This document shows, in pieces, positions 9,381 through 16,535 of a stretch of 64,000 bases of DNA. Numbering within the stretch: position 1 is the first letter of the stretch; the number at the start of each line of letters is the position of its first letter. The translations under genes and the position numbers were made by a program. The notes below the pieces were generated by a model. It had not been told where the DNA came from and made no database searches. It saw only the letters and a list, made by a program, of their open reading frames with translations. Source of the stretch: Kaistia soli DSM 19436 (GTDB taxonomy: Bacteria > Pseudomonadota > Alphaproteobacteria > Rhizobiales > Kaistiaceae); the NCBI RefSeq assembly GCF_900129325.1, contig NZ_FQUP01000002.1, positions 326,668-390,667 of the forward strand, in the 5' to 3' direction.

Positions 9381-10694
9381 TCAGGCGGCCGCCTGCAGCC
9401 GCTCGCCAACGGCCCGGTAGCTCAGGGCTTCTGCCAGATGCATGCGGCCGACGCGCGCGGCAGCGTCGAGGTCGGCGATGGTCCGCGCGACCTTGAGCAC
9501 CCGGTGATAGCCGCGTGCCGAAAGCTTGAGGGAATGCGCCGCCTCCGCGAGAAGCGCGCGGCCACTGGCGTCAGGTGCCGCAATCTCCTCCATGAGATTG
9601 GTCGGGCAGCGTGCATTGCTGCCGACATCCCTGAGCGAAAGGGCCTCATAGCGCTCGGCCTGCAAGGCACGCGCCGCAGCGACACGGGCGCCGACCACCG
9701 CACTCGTCTCGCCGCGGCCGGGCGCGATCAGATCGGCGGCCGTGACGGCAGGTACCTCGATGCGCAGGTCGATCCGGTCGAGGAACGGCCCCGACAGTCG
9801 CCCCTGATAGTCGGAAACGCAGCGAGCTCCGCGCGCGCAGACATGTCCGGGTTCGCCGGCCATGCCGCAGCGGCAGGGATTCATCGCCGCGATCATCTGG
9901 AAGCGGGCCGGATAGCTGACGCGATGATTAGCGCGCGCGATGACCGCCTCACCGGTCTCCAGCGGCTGGCGCAGCGAATCGAGCACCTGCGGCTGGAATT
10001 CCGGCAGTTCGTCCAGGAACAACACGCCATGATGGGCGAGCGAAACCTCGCCCGGCTTGACACGCAAGCCGCCGCCGACCAGCGCCGCCATCGAAGCCGA
10101 ATGATGCGGGGCGCGGAAGGGCCGACGGTCGGTGAGCTTTCCTCCGGAGAGTTCGCCGCCGATCGACGTCACCATCGAGACCTCGAGAAGCTCTCGCGGC
10201 GTCAGCGGCGGCAGGATCGAGGGCAGGCGGCTCGCCAGCATGGACTTGCCGGCGCCGGGCGGCCCGACCATCAGAAGGTTGTGCCCGCCGGCCGCGGCGA
10301 TCTCCAAGGCACGCTTGGCGACTTCCTGGCCACGGATGTCGGCGAGATCAGCGAGAAGCGGCGGCTCGCGCATCAGCGCCGGCTCCGGCCGCGTCAACAT
10401 CTGCGTGCCTTTGAAGTGATTGGCGATTGCGATCAGGCTGCGCGGGGCGAGGATATCGAGTTCGCGGCTCGCCCAGGCGGCCTCTGGGCCGGTGGCCGCC
10501 GGGCAGATCAGGCCGCGTCCCATGGCATTGGCACCGATCGCCGCCGGCAGCACGCCCGCGACGGCTGTGATCGTGCCATCGAGCGCCAGTTCCCCGAGAA
10601 CCAGATAGTCGGACAGCCGCTCGCCGGGAAGGGCGCCGATCGCGGCCATCAACGCCATGGCGATCGGCAGATCGTAATGGCTGCCTTCCTTCGG
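9381..10694 (-). pseudogene. comM: ComM/YifB C-terminal fragment (interrupted)
   Basis: This is the larger 3' part of comM, a hexameric Mg-chelatase-like AAA+ helicase that promotes branch migration in natural transformation. It begins within PKEGSHYDLPIA and contains the Walker A GPPGAGKSM, the VLFLDELPEF Walker B region, and the C-terminal SARGYHRVLKVARTIADL signature. It lacks the first 78 residues, which lie at 27583-27818 on the other side of the integrated element. The junction is the 17-bp repeat at 10678-10694. Element sequence upstream adds an in-frame GTG (10742) and ATG (10718), so a headless ATPase fragment could in principle be translated. Confidence 0.93.
10678..10694. repeat. 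Left attachment-site core (17 bp)
   Basis: TGGCTGCCTTCCTTCGG, identical to 27583-27599. On the minus strand it encodes P-K-E-G-S-H of comM. The sequences diverge immediately on both sides of the repeat, as expected for the strand-exchange core of site-specific integration. The integrase gene begins 173 bases to the right. Confidence 0.9.
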
Positions 10695-10867
10695 CCGTCC
10701 TGGACTATGCGCTCGCATAATCTCACGTTGCCGGAAGTGCACTCCTCTGCAGATTACCGCCGTTCTAGTCTTATCCGCCCATGCCGGCGATTGGCCGACG
10801 TCTCCTATTGTTTCCCCGCGCGAGGTGAGCCTATTGTGAGTGCAGTCTGCAAACTCACCCGGACGCG

Positions 10868-12121
10868 ATGTCGAAACTCACCAAAACGATTGTTGAAAGC
10901 GCTGAGCCCCGCGAAAAACAATATACGGTCTGGTGCTCCGACCTGAAGGGCTTCGGCGTCTATATCCAGCCCTCCGGCCGGCGGAGCTATTTCGTCGACT
11001 ATCGGACCGCGGACGGCGTGCGTAGGCGGATGACGATCGGAGCCCACGGCGTGCTCACGACGGAACAGGCCCGCAAGCTCGCCATCGAGACTATGGGCGG
11101 CATCGTTCTGCAGAAGGCTGATCCGCTCCTCGAGCGTCGCACGCGCCGGGCATCGCTTACGGTGGCCGAGCTTTGCGACCGATACATGCGCGCCGCCGAG
11201 AAAGGCCTCATACTCGGAAGGAGGAAGAGCCGACCGAAGAAGGCCTCGACAATTGAGATCGATCGCGGCCGGATCTCCCGACATATCAAGCCGCTGCTCG
11301 GCAACAAGCTCGTGATCGACCTTAGCCGGGCAGACATCACGAAATTCGTGCGGGACGTGTCGGCCGGGAAGACCGCGGTGAAGAATCGATCGGGCAAGAA
11401 CGGTGCCCGCGTCGAGGTTACTGGAGGCCTGGGCACCGCCGCAAGGACGGCTGGTTTTCTTGGCGGGATCCTCACCTATGCGGTCGAGGAGGGCATCATC
11501 CCGAGCAATCCGGCTCAGGGCGTCAAGCTGCCAGCGGACGGGGTCCGGACGCGGCGCGTTCTTCCCGCCGATTACAAGGCCATTGGGGCAGCCCTCACGG
11601 CGCCGGAGGCCGAGATAGACACGCCACAGGCGATCTTGGGCGCGTGGCTGCTCGCGCTCACTGGCTGCCGCCTGGGCGAGATCCAGTCGCTGCGCTGGTC
11701 AGAGGTGGACGTGGAGGGCCATTGTTTCCGCCTCGAGGACAGCAAGAGCGGTCCCTCGGTTCGCCCGATCGGCACGGCAGCATTTGACGCTCTCTCCCGC
11801 GCCAAGAAGGTGGCGGGCAATCCTTATGTCCTCCCGGCGCTACGCAAGAACGGCCACTACAATGGCCTCTCCGGGGCGTGGGGGCGTCTGATGCAGCGTG
11901 CGGGCTTGGAGGGCGTGACACCGCACACGATGCGCCATTCGTTCGCGTCGGTCGCGGGCGACCTGGGTCTCGCCGAAAGCACGATTGCTGCGCTCCTCGG
12001 CCATGCCGGCGGGACCGTCACCAGCCGGTATGTGCATCGGCTCGATTCGGTGATGGTGGCAGCCGCGGACAAAGTATGCGGTGAGGTGCTCCGGCAAATG
12101 ACCGCTGCCGATGACAGCTAG
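10868..12121 (+). CDS. int: Tyrosine site-specific integrase
   Basis: A 417-residue phage-type integrase that would catalyse insertion at, and excision from, the comM site. The N-terminal arm-binding region (residues 1-90) has the GFGVYIQPSGRRSYFVDYR pattern of P4-like integrases, followed by a SAM-like core-binding domain (about 95-215). The catalytic domain has a complete set of residues: Arg268 (TGCRLGE), Lys293, His353 and Arg356 (HTMRHSFAS), His379 (LLGHAG) and nucleophile Tyr388. Nothing suggests inactivation. It converges on and overlaps the repressor gene by 4 bases. Confidence 0.96.
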   Translation: MSKLTKTIVESAEPREKQYTVWCSDLKGFGVYIQPSGRRSYFVDYRTADGVRRRMTIGAHGVLTTEQARKLAIETMGGIVLQKADPLLERRTRRASLTVAELCDRYMRAAEKGLILGRRKSRPKKASTIEIDRGRISRHIKPLLGNKLVIDLSRADITKFVRDVSAGKTAVKNRSGKNGARVEVTGGLGTAARTAGFLGGILTYAVEEGIIPSNPAQGVKLPADGVRTRRVLPADYKAIGAALTAPEAEIDTPQAILGAWLLALTGCRLGEIQSLRWSEVDVEGHCFRLEDSKSGPSVRPIGTAAFDALSRAKKVAGNPYVLPALRKNGHYNGLSGAWGRLMQRAGLEGVTPHTMRHSFASVAGDLGLAESTIAALLGHAGGTVTSRYVHRLDSVMVAAADKVCGEVLRQMTAADDS

Positions 12122-12576
12122 AAGGGCTCTTCGGAGTCGTCTAGCGGGGGCATAGGCGACATAGGCAGCTCTGGCTCTTCGAACGGGTTGTAGGCGTCCT
12201 CTTGGGCAATCTCCATCCGCTCCTCCTGCCAGCGCTCCAACTGCTCACTGACGTTTGCGCGGAAGTCTGGCGGCGTCGCGATCTTCCCCTCGTAGATCTT
12301 GTCCACGACGCCGCTGATCTCGTCTATCAGGCGATCAACGCCGCGTGACGGCTCCCCTCCAGCCTTCAGCAGGGCAGCCATAGTCGCAAGTTCTTCTAGC
12401 TTCTCGTCCAGCGTCTTGGGCGCCGGGAAGAAATGCTCAAGGCACCAAACCACGGCCTCGTTCATCGACATTCCGGCGCGTTCCGCTTTCGCCTTGATGC
12501 GGTCCCGCATGCCCGGAGGGAGGCGCAATTGGAACTGCTCGTAGTCCTTCACCTTCGGCTTTTCGGGCAGCACCAT
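12118..12576 (-). CDS. Arc-like ribbon-helix-helix regulator
   Basis: A 152-residue protein. Residues about 14-50 (YEQFQLRLPPGMRDRIKAKA, then AGMSMNEAVVWCLEHFF) form an Arc-type ribbon-helix-helix DNA-binding domain. The rest is acidic and helical with a Pro/Glu-rich tail. It is transcribed away from the early operon, and two near-identical dyads lie in the shared upstream region. It is thus the best candidate for the element's repressor. No CI-type repressor was seen. Confidence 0.82.
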   Translation of the reverse strand: MVLPEKPKVKDYEQFQLRLPPGMRDRIKAKAERAGMSMNEAVVWCLEHFFPAPKTLDEKLEELATMAALLKAGGEPSRGVDRLIDEISGVVDKIYEGKIATPPDFRANVSEQLERWQEERMEIAQEDAYNPFEEPELPMSPMPPLDDSEEPF

Positions 12577-12594
12577 TCACAGACCTCTTTCGAC

Positions 12595-12610
12595 CTAGCA
12601 TGCATGCTAG
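12595..12610. promoter_or_regulatory. Operator-like dyad 1 (TAGCAT-N2-ATGCTA)
   Basis: CTAGCATGCATGCTAG is a perfect 16-bp palindrome, 18 bases upstream of the Arc-like gene start. It shares the TAGCAT-N2-ATGCTA core with a second dyad 58 bp away. Its position fits autoregulation by the RHH protein. Confidence 0.7.
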
Positions 12611-12650
12611 ATTTCGTTTGACTTAGCCACGGGCCTGCGGAATATTCCAG

Positions 12651-12670
12651 TCATAGCATCAATGCTATGA
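12651..12670. promoter_or_regulatory. Operator-like dyad 2 (TAGCAT-N2-ATGCTA)
   Basis: TCATAGCATCAATGCTATGA has 9-bp arms around a CA centre and the same TAGCAT-N2-ATGCTA core as dyad 1. It ends 12 bases before the first gene of the rightward early operon, where a bound repressor would block transcription. Binding by the adjacent RHH protein is inferred. Confidence 0.7.
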
Positions 12671-12682
12671 CAATCCGTAGGG

Positions 12683-12931
12683 ATGGTTAGTCAAATGTCA
12701 ACGCCTGCTCGCCCCCGCCTGCGCCGCTCTGAGGTGCCGAACTACTTGATGGAGAAGCACGGCATCCCGTGCGCATTGAAGACGCTCAACAAGCTTGCCT
12801 CGATCGGCGGCGGCCCTGCGATGCAGTATGCCGGCCGCATCCCGCTCTATCGCCCGGAAGACCTTGATGCCTGGGCTGCCGAGCGGCTCAGCAAGCCGGT
12901 CCGTTCGACCGCTGAGCGGAGCGCCGCATGA
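12683..12931 (+). CDS. Small winged-helix/excisionase-like protein
   Basis: An 82-residue basic protein, first gene of the rightward early operon. The pattern RRSEVPNYLMEKHGIPCALKTLNKLASIGGGP...GRIPLYRPEDLDAWAAER resembles MerR/AlpA-type helix-turn-helix proteins, including phage excisionases, with the closing DLDAW motif. It may serve as excisionase or early regulator. The start at 12683 directly follows TAGGG; an ATG at 12695 (MSTPARPR) is an alternative. Its stop overlaps the next ATG by 4 bases. Confidence 0.75.
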   Translation: MVSQMSTPARPRLRRSEVPNYLMEKHGIPCALKTLNKLASIGGGPAMQYAGRIPLYRPEDLDAWAAERLSKPVRSTAERSAA

Positions 12932-13317
12932 GCGCTGCCGACCTGAAACAGAAAGGTCCGGCGAAGGCGGCAACCTTCCCGGACCGTGGTTCTCACCCCG
13001 CGAAGGGATCATCAAACATGAGCAGCAATATCACGGAGCCGGCCGCGCCGGCAATGAAGGACATGATCGAGGCGTTCCGGCTCCTCGAGGGCGCCATGTG
13101 CGACACACTGCATATGGCCGACCTCGCGTCCGACGTCGTCTGCGATGCTCTTTCCGACACCGAATTGCACCGGAGCATCACCGGCAAGGAGGACGTCGTC
13201 TACATGCCGGCCCTCCGAGTCGACCGCCTGATCTTCGTCACCACGCAGGCATGGGTGATGGTCCGCGATCTACACGCCGCGTACTACGCCGCGCTCCACG
13301 GCGAGGTGGCGTCATGA
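12928..13317 (+). CDS. Hypothetical early phage protein
   Basis: A 129-residue protein of unknown function in the overlapped early operon (ATGA overlaps at both ends). The N-terminal 30 residues are low-complexity and basic; the rest is predicted helical (MIEAFRLLEGAMCDTLHMADLA...). A second ATG at 13018 (MSSNITEP) would give a 99-residue product and could be the true start, since it begins where the ordered region begins. No motif was recognised. Confidence 0.65.
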   Translation: MSAADLKQKGPAKAATFPDRGSHPAKGSSNMSSNITEPAAPAMKDMIEAFRLLEGAMCDTLHMADLASDVVCDALSDTELHRSITGKEDVVYMPALRVDRLIFVTTQAWVMVRDLHAAYYAALHGEVAS

Positions 13318-13499
13318 CCGAGCCCCTCGTCGACCAGATGGACGGTGGTCTCGATCTCATCCGGGTCAGCCGCATCGCTCTCCTTGCCGAAGGATGGATT
13401 GACCAGGACGCGGCAGAGGCGATCGGGCATAGCCTAGACATAGCGCTGAAGATGCTGTCGGCGCCGCGCGAGCACCTGAACCGGGAGCGCGGCGCATGA
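13314..13499 (+). CDS. Hypothetical small helical protein
   Basis: A 61-residue protein starting MTEPLVDQMDGG at the ATG that overlaps the preceding stop by 4 bases and ending in an ATGA overlap with the next gene. Its composition (AAEAIGHSLDIALKMLSAP) suggests a helical protein. The overlap chain is the main argument that it is real. Function is unknown. Confidence 0.65.
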   Translation: MTEPLVDQMDGGLDLIRVSRIALLAEGWIDQDAAEAIGHSLDIALKMLSAPREHLNRERGA

Positions 13500-13732
13500 G
13501 CAACGTCATTCCCTTCCCGCAGGTCGATCGGCTCGTGATCGAGACGGGCGTCTCCTCTCGCGACGATGATCCAGATCAGGTCGGCCAGCGTCTCTTCTGG
13601 TTGGAATACCAGCCCGCCTCTGGCGGTCATCTCATCGCATGGATGGGAACCAGCTTGGCTGGGGCGCGCCGCGCCGCCGGGGAATGGGCGGCCGACGGCG
13701 TCACGATCTCGGACCGGACGGGGATGCCCTGA
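13496..13732 (+). CDS. Hypothetical small protein, early operon
   Basis: A 78-residue protein (MSNVIPFPQVDRL start) with mixed alpha/beta character and a repeated-looking pattern RLFWLEYQPASGGHLIAWMGTSLAGARRAAGEWA. It overlaps the previous gene by 4 bases and abuts the initiator-like gene with no gap. No family was recognised with confidence. Confidence 0.65.
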   Translation: MSNVIPFPQVDRLVIETGVSSRDDDPDQVGQRLFWLEYQPASGGHLIAWMGTSLAGARRAAGEWAADGVTISDRTGMP

Positions 13733-14299
13733 ATGAGCAGCAAGTGGAAGCGAAAGGGCGGTCAGAAGTTTCTCATGATCGACGGCGCGGTCTTCCGATC
13801 GGCCGCCTGGAAGGCGCTGCTGCCGGCCGAACGCGTCGCCTACGAAGAACTCAAGTGGCGATACGACGGCACCAACAATGGACGGATCGGGCTCGGCTGT
13901 AGGGAGCTGGCCGAATTGCTCCATGCAAAAAGCAAGGACACCGCCAGCCGAGCGCTCGCCGCGTTGCAGGAGAAAGGCTTCGTCGCGAAGGCGAAGCCAA
14001 GCGGGTTCACCCTGAAGCATCGCGTCGCAACCGAATGGCGTCTCACCGAGTACCGAGACGACGTCACCGGAGAGCTGCCGACAAGAGAATACGTCCGCTG
14101 GAAGCCGCCCCTCGAAAACAAAACACAGTCCGATGGATCGGACGCACGGTCCGATGGATCGGACAGAGGTCGGATTATACCCGGAGCAAATACGGTTCAC
14201 AGTCCGATGGATCGTACCGTCAGGCCCGTTTCGAGCAAATCACAGTCCGATGCATCGGCCACATATAGATATACCATAGGGGGTGAGACCAATGCGTAG
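13733..14299 (+). CDS. Winged-helix protein, candidate replication initiator
   Basis: A 188-residue protein. Residues about 13-110 look like a winged-helix domain (AVFRSAAWKALLPAERVAYEELK, then LGCRELAELLHAKSKDTASRALAALQEKGF) of the type found in phage replication proteins. The C-terminal 60 residues are Ser/Asp-rich and probably disordered. The DNA coding for this tail contains four 18-bp dyad repeats and is followed by an AT-rich patch. That mirrors phage lambda O, which binds iterons inside its own gene. The initiator role is inferred from this arrangement; a transcriptional regulator is the alternative. Confidence 0.75.
   Translation: MSSKWKRKGGQKFLMIDGAVFRSAAWKALLPAERVAYEELKWRYDGTNNGRIGLGCRELAELLHAKSKDTASRALAALQEKGFVAKAKPSGFTLKHRVATEWRLTEYRDDVTGELPTREYVRWKPPLENKTQSDGSDARSDGSDRGRIIPGANTVHSPMDRTVRPVSSKSQSDASATYRYTIGGETNA
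14125..14259. repeat. Four dyad iterons, candidate replication origin
   Basis: Copies at 14125-14142, 14146-14163, 14199-14216 and 14242-14259 match ACAGTCCGATGGATCGGA with at most two or three changes each. Each is a dyad TCCGAT-N2-ATCGGA (imperfect in copies 3 and 4). Start-to-start distances of 21, 53 and 43 bp are close to whole helical turns. Copy 3 is in a different reading frame of the host gene from the others, so conservation is for DNA, not protein. An AT-rich stretch (14260-14280) follows. Confidence 0.75.
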
Positions 14300-14624
14300 C
14301 TCTGACCTTCCGCTCTTTGCCTGGCAGCCGCCTCGCCAGACGATCCCATTTCCGGCCCGATCTCGCATCGGCCACGCCCGGAAGGTCGCTCTGCAGATGG
14401 CCAAGGCCCGGACGCAGAATGAAGCGACATGGGCCTATACCCGGGCATGCGACTCGTTCGTTGCCCAAATGCGGAAGGCTGGCATCGCCGAGCATGAGAT
14501 TGAGCGGCAACTCGCCGACTTCTCCCGAGCCATCTACGGGCAGTGCCTCAGCGAGCACGCGGCCTGGGTGCCCACGCTGCCTGAGCACGCCTCCTACCAT
14601 CGCAGCCCCGACGGTGCAGCATGA
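14292..14624 (+). CDS. DUF6074-like phage protein
   Basis: A 110-residue protein with the opening SDLPLFAWQPPRQTIPFPARSRIG, followed by a helical body and AGIAEHEIERQLADF, typical of the DUF6074 family found in rhizobial prophages. I chose the ATG at 14292 because AGGGGGTG sits 7 bases upstream; a GTG at 14283 is in frame. It overlaps the initiator-like gene by 8 bases and the next gene by 4. Function is unknown. Confidence 0.72.
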   Translation: MRSSDLPLFAWQPPRQTIPFPARSRIGHARKVALQMAKARTQNEATWAYTRACDSFVAQMRKAGIAEHEIERQLADFSRAIYGQCLSEHAAWVPTLPEHASYHRSPDGAA

Positions 14625-14824
14625 CCTCCCAGACAGCAACCCGAGCCTCCGATGGCGGATGGCAGGTTACCAGCGCGGGAGCGGTCCTCGCCGGCCCATT
14701 CCCGACCATGGCCGAGGCATGGCGGTGGATCGACCGATACGAGGGCGAGCCGATCACGCCCGTGGGCGTCAACCTCACCGCGCTTCTGCGGCCCCGCACC
14801 TCTCTCCCCGATGGTGCAGCATGA
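14621..14824 (+). CDS. Hypothetical small protein
   Basis: A 67-residue protein (MTSQTATRASDGGW start) with the pattern GGWQVTSAGAVLAGPFPTMAEAWRWIDRYEGE, resembling small beta-beta-alpha phage proteins. ATGA overlaps at both ends place it in the early operon. Function is unknown. Confidence 0.62.
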   Translation: MTSQTATRASDGGWQVTSAGAVLAGPFPTMAEAWRWIDRYEGEPITPVGVNLTALLRPRTSLPDGAA

Positions 14825-15063
14825 ACGATCCCCTTTCGCCTGCCGAGTACGATCTGCACTCCGTTTCGACGGTGGAGCGCCAGCTCGCTGAGAGCTTAGC
14901 CGACGCAATCGAAGCGGCACGAAACGCAGGGATGCCCGATCCCGCCCTTCGCCAAGCCCTCCTGGACCTCGCCGTTGCGATCTCGAACGACAATCTCGAT
15001 GCCGCCGTAATGCTCGCGGCCGTCAGGGCTGAGCGCCGCCGGCGGGAGGCAAACCGCCTATGA
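14821..15063 (+). CDS. Hypothetical helical protein
   Basis: An 80-residue helical protein (MNDPLSPAEYDLHS start) with repeated Ala/Leu-rich segments ERQLAESLADAIEAARNAG and LDAAVMLAAVRAERRRREA. The start is fixed by the ATGA overlap with the previous gene, and the stop overlaps the next start by 4 bases. No family was recognised. Confidence 0.62.
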   Translation: MNDPLSPAEYDLHSVSTVERQLAESLADAIEAARNAGMPDPALRQALLDLAVAISNDNLDAAVMLAAVRAERRRREANRL

Positions 15064-15263
15064 CGGATCGGATCCCCCAGGTTCTCATCGGCCACAAGGA
15101 GATTGCCCGCTTCCTCGGCGTCTCTCCTCGTCAGGTGGCATGGCTGGATGAGAAGAACCGTCTTCCCACGTTCCGGATAGGTCGCCGCTCATGCGCTCGG
15201 CCCGACAGCCTGCAGGCTTGGCTGATCGCAGAAGAGGAGAAGGCGCGGCGGCAGAGACGGTAG
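15060..15263 (+). CDS. Helix-turn-helix (AlpA/excisionase-like) protein
   Basis: A 67-residue protein with the complete small-HTH pattern IGHKEIARFLGVSPRQVAWLDEKNRLPTFRIGRRSCARPDSLQAWL and a basic tail. Such proteins act as excisionases or activators in phages and integrative elements. It is the last gene of the overlapped early operon. Either this gene or the one at 12683 could be the excisionase partner of the integrase. Confidence 0.75.
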   Translation: MTDRIPQVLIGHKEIARFLGVSPRQVAWLDEKNRLPTFRIGRRSCARPDSLQAWLIAEEEKARRQRR

Positions 15264-15322
15264 AATGTTGCCGTGAGAACCCATTGATATTGTTATATTT
15301 TCTCCTCCATCGACCATTGACA

Positions 15323-15351
15323 TTCGAGGCTTTGACGCCAAAGTCATCGAA
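15323..15351. repeat. Inverted repeat upstream of the serine recombinase
   Basis: Within the 118-base gap before the recombinase, TTCGA (15323-15327) pairs with TCGAA (15347-15351), and CTTTG (15330-15334) with CAAAG (15339-15343). The gap is also locally AT-rich (15284-15305). It could be an operator, a res-type site or a hairpin; the sequence does not decide. Confidence 0.35.
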
Positions 15352-15381
15352 GGTTGGCAATAACGTTACGGGCTGAGGGCC

Positions 15382-16068
15382 ATGGCAGACGGCAAGTTCA
15401 TCAGCTACCTCCGCGTCTCGACGGAGCGCCAAGGGCGTTCTGGCCTTGGCCTTGAGGCTCAGCGGCAGGCGGTCGCCGAGTATCTCAACGGCGGCAAGTG
15501 GACGGTCCTGCAAGAGGTCGTAGAGATCGAGAGCGGCAGCAAGGATGATCGGCCGAAGCTTCTCGAGGCCATGGCTCTGTGCCGGCTCCACGGCGCCACG
15601 CTGGTCATCGCGAAGCTCGATCGCCTGTCGCGTGATGCCGCGTTCCTGCTGAGCCTGCAAAAGGCTGGCGTGCGCTTCGTCGCGGCCGATATGCCGGAGG
15701 CCAATGAGATGGTGGTCGGCATCATGGCCGTGGTTGCCCAGGCCGAGCGCAAGATGATCAGCCAGAGGACCAAGGCGGCCCTGCAAGCGGCGAAGGCGCG
15801 TGGCCAGAAGCTTGGCGGCTTCCGCGGCGCGATGATCACTGACGAGGCGCGCAAGGCCGGCCGAGAGGCTGCTTCAGCGAAGGCACGGGCTCGCGCGGCC
15901 GACCTGATGCCGGTGATCGAGGAGATCAGGGCCTGCGGCGTAACCAGCCTCGGCGGGATCGCCGCAGCGCTGAGCAGCAAGGGCATCCCGACGGCCCGCG
16001 GCATGAGTGACTGGACAGCCGTCCAGGTATCCCGCGTGCTCGCATCTGCTACGCCATCGAACGCTTAG
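15382..16068 (+). CDS. Serine recombinase (resolvase/invertase family)
   Basis: A 228-residue protein with an N-terminal resolvase catalytic domain: the nucleophile Ser lies in ISYLRVSTERQGRSGLGLEAQR, and KLDRLSRDAAFLLSLQKAGV and the E-helix RKMISQRTKAALQAAKARGQKLG are present. The C-terminal part (about 175-228) has an HTH-like IAAALSSKGIPTARGMSDWTAVQVSRVL. This is the short resolvase/invertase form, not a large serine integrase. It may resolve multimers or invert DNA, but no paired inverted target was found. Confidence 0.9.
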   Translation: MADGKFISYLRVSTERQGRSGLGLEAQRQAVAEYLNGGKWTVLQEVVEIESGSKDDRPKLLEAMALCRLHGATLVIAKLDRLSRDAAFLLSLQKAGVRFVAADMPEANEMVVGIMAVVAQAERKMISQRTKAALQAAKARGQKLGGFRGAMITDEARKAGREAASAKARARAADLMPVIEEIRACGVTSLGGIAAALSSKGIPTARGMSDWTAVQVSRVLASATPSNA

Positions 16069-16136
16069 CACCACTTAGCGACAGTTCGGCCTAACCCCGA
16101 TTGAACCGGGGGCGATGCGCCGACAACTCTCGCTGC

Positions 16137-16535
16137 ATGACGCAAACAAGCCCCTCGATCGCTCAGCCTTTGCCGACCGGCCGCGCCGCTGTGTCGAACG
16201 GTTCGCGCCTGCTTCCGGGCGTGGATGGCCGGAGCGCATCGGCACGCCGCTATCGGGACCTGATGAAGGAGTTCACCGGCGAGCTCGGCGGCGAGGGCAT
16301 CATGACGGAGCCGATGCGTGCCCTCGTGCGCCAGGCTGCAGCCGTGACGGTGGAAGCCGAGAAGATGCAGGCGGCGATCGTCCGCGGCGACCCGGTGGAC
16401 ACCGAGCAGCTGGTGCGGGTGACGAATACCCTCGCCCGCCTCATGAATCTTCTGAAGACGAAAGCCAAGGCGGCTAAGGCCGGCCAGCGAACGGAGCTGT
16501 CCGAATACCTCCGCAACAGGGCGGCCATCGCATGA
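16137..16535 (+). CDS. Putative terminase small subunit
   Basis: A 132-residue helical protein (MTQTSPSIAQPLPTG start) with NGSRLLPGVDGRSASARRYRD followed by helices and a region rich in Arg/Lys. It overlaps the large terminase gene by 4 bases, the usual place for the small subunit that recognises packaging DNA. Sequence similarity alone is weak, so the call is mainly positional. A TTG at 16101 would extend it by 12 residues. Confidence 0.6.
   Translation: MTQTSPSIAQPLPTGRAAVSNGSRLLPGVDGRSASARRYRDLMKEFTGELGGEGIMTEPMRALVRQAAAVTVEAEKMQAAIVRGDPVDTEQLVRVTNTLARLMNLLKTKAKAAKAGQRTELSEYLRNRAAIA

Noticed and set aside
9438-10946. 502-codon open frame on the plus strand spanning the left att site
   Set aside because: Antisense to comM; crossing the element junction by chance is expected in high-GC DNA and no protein features are visible.
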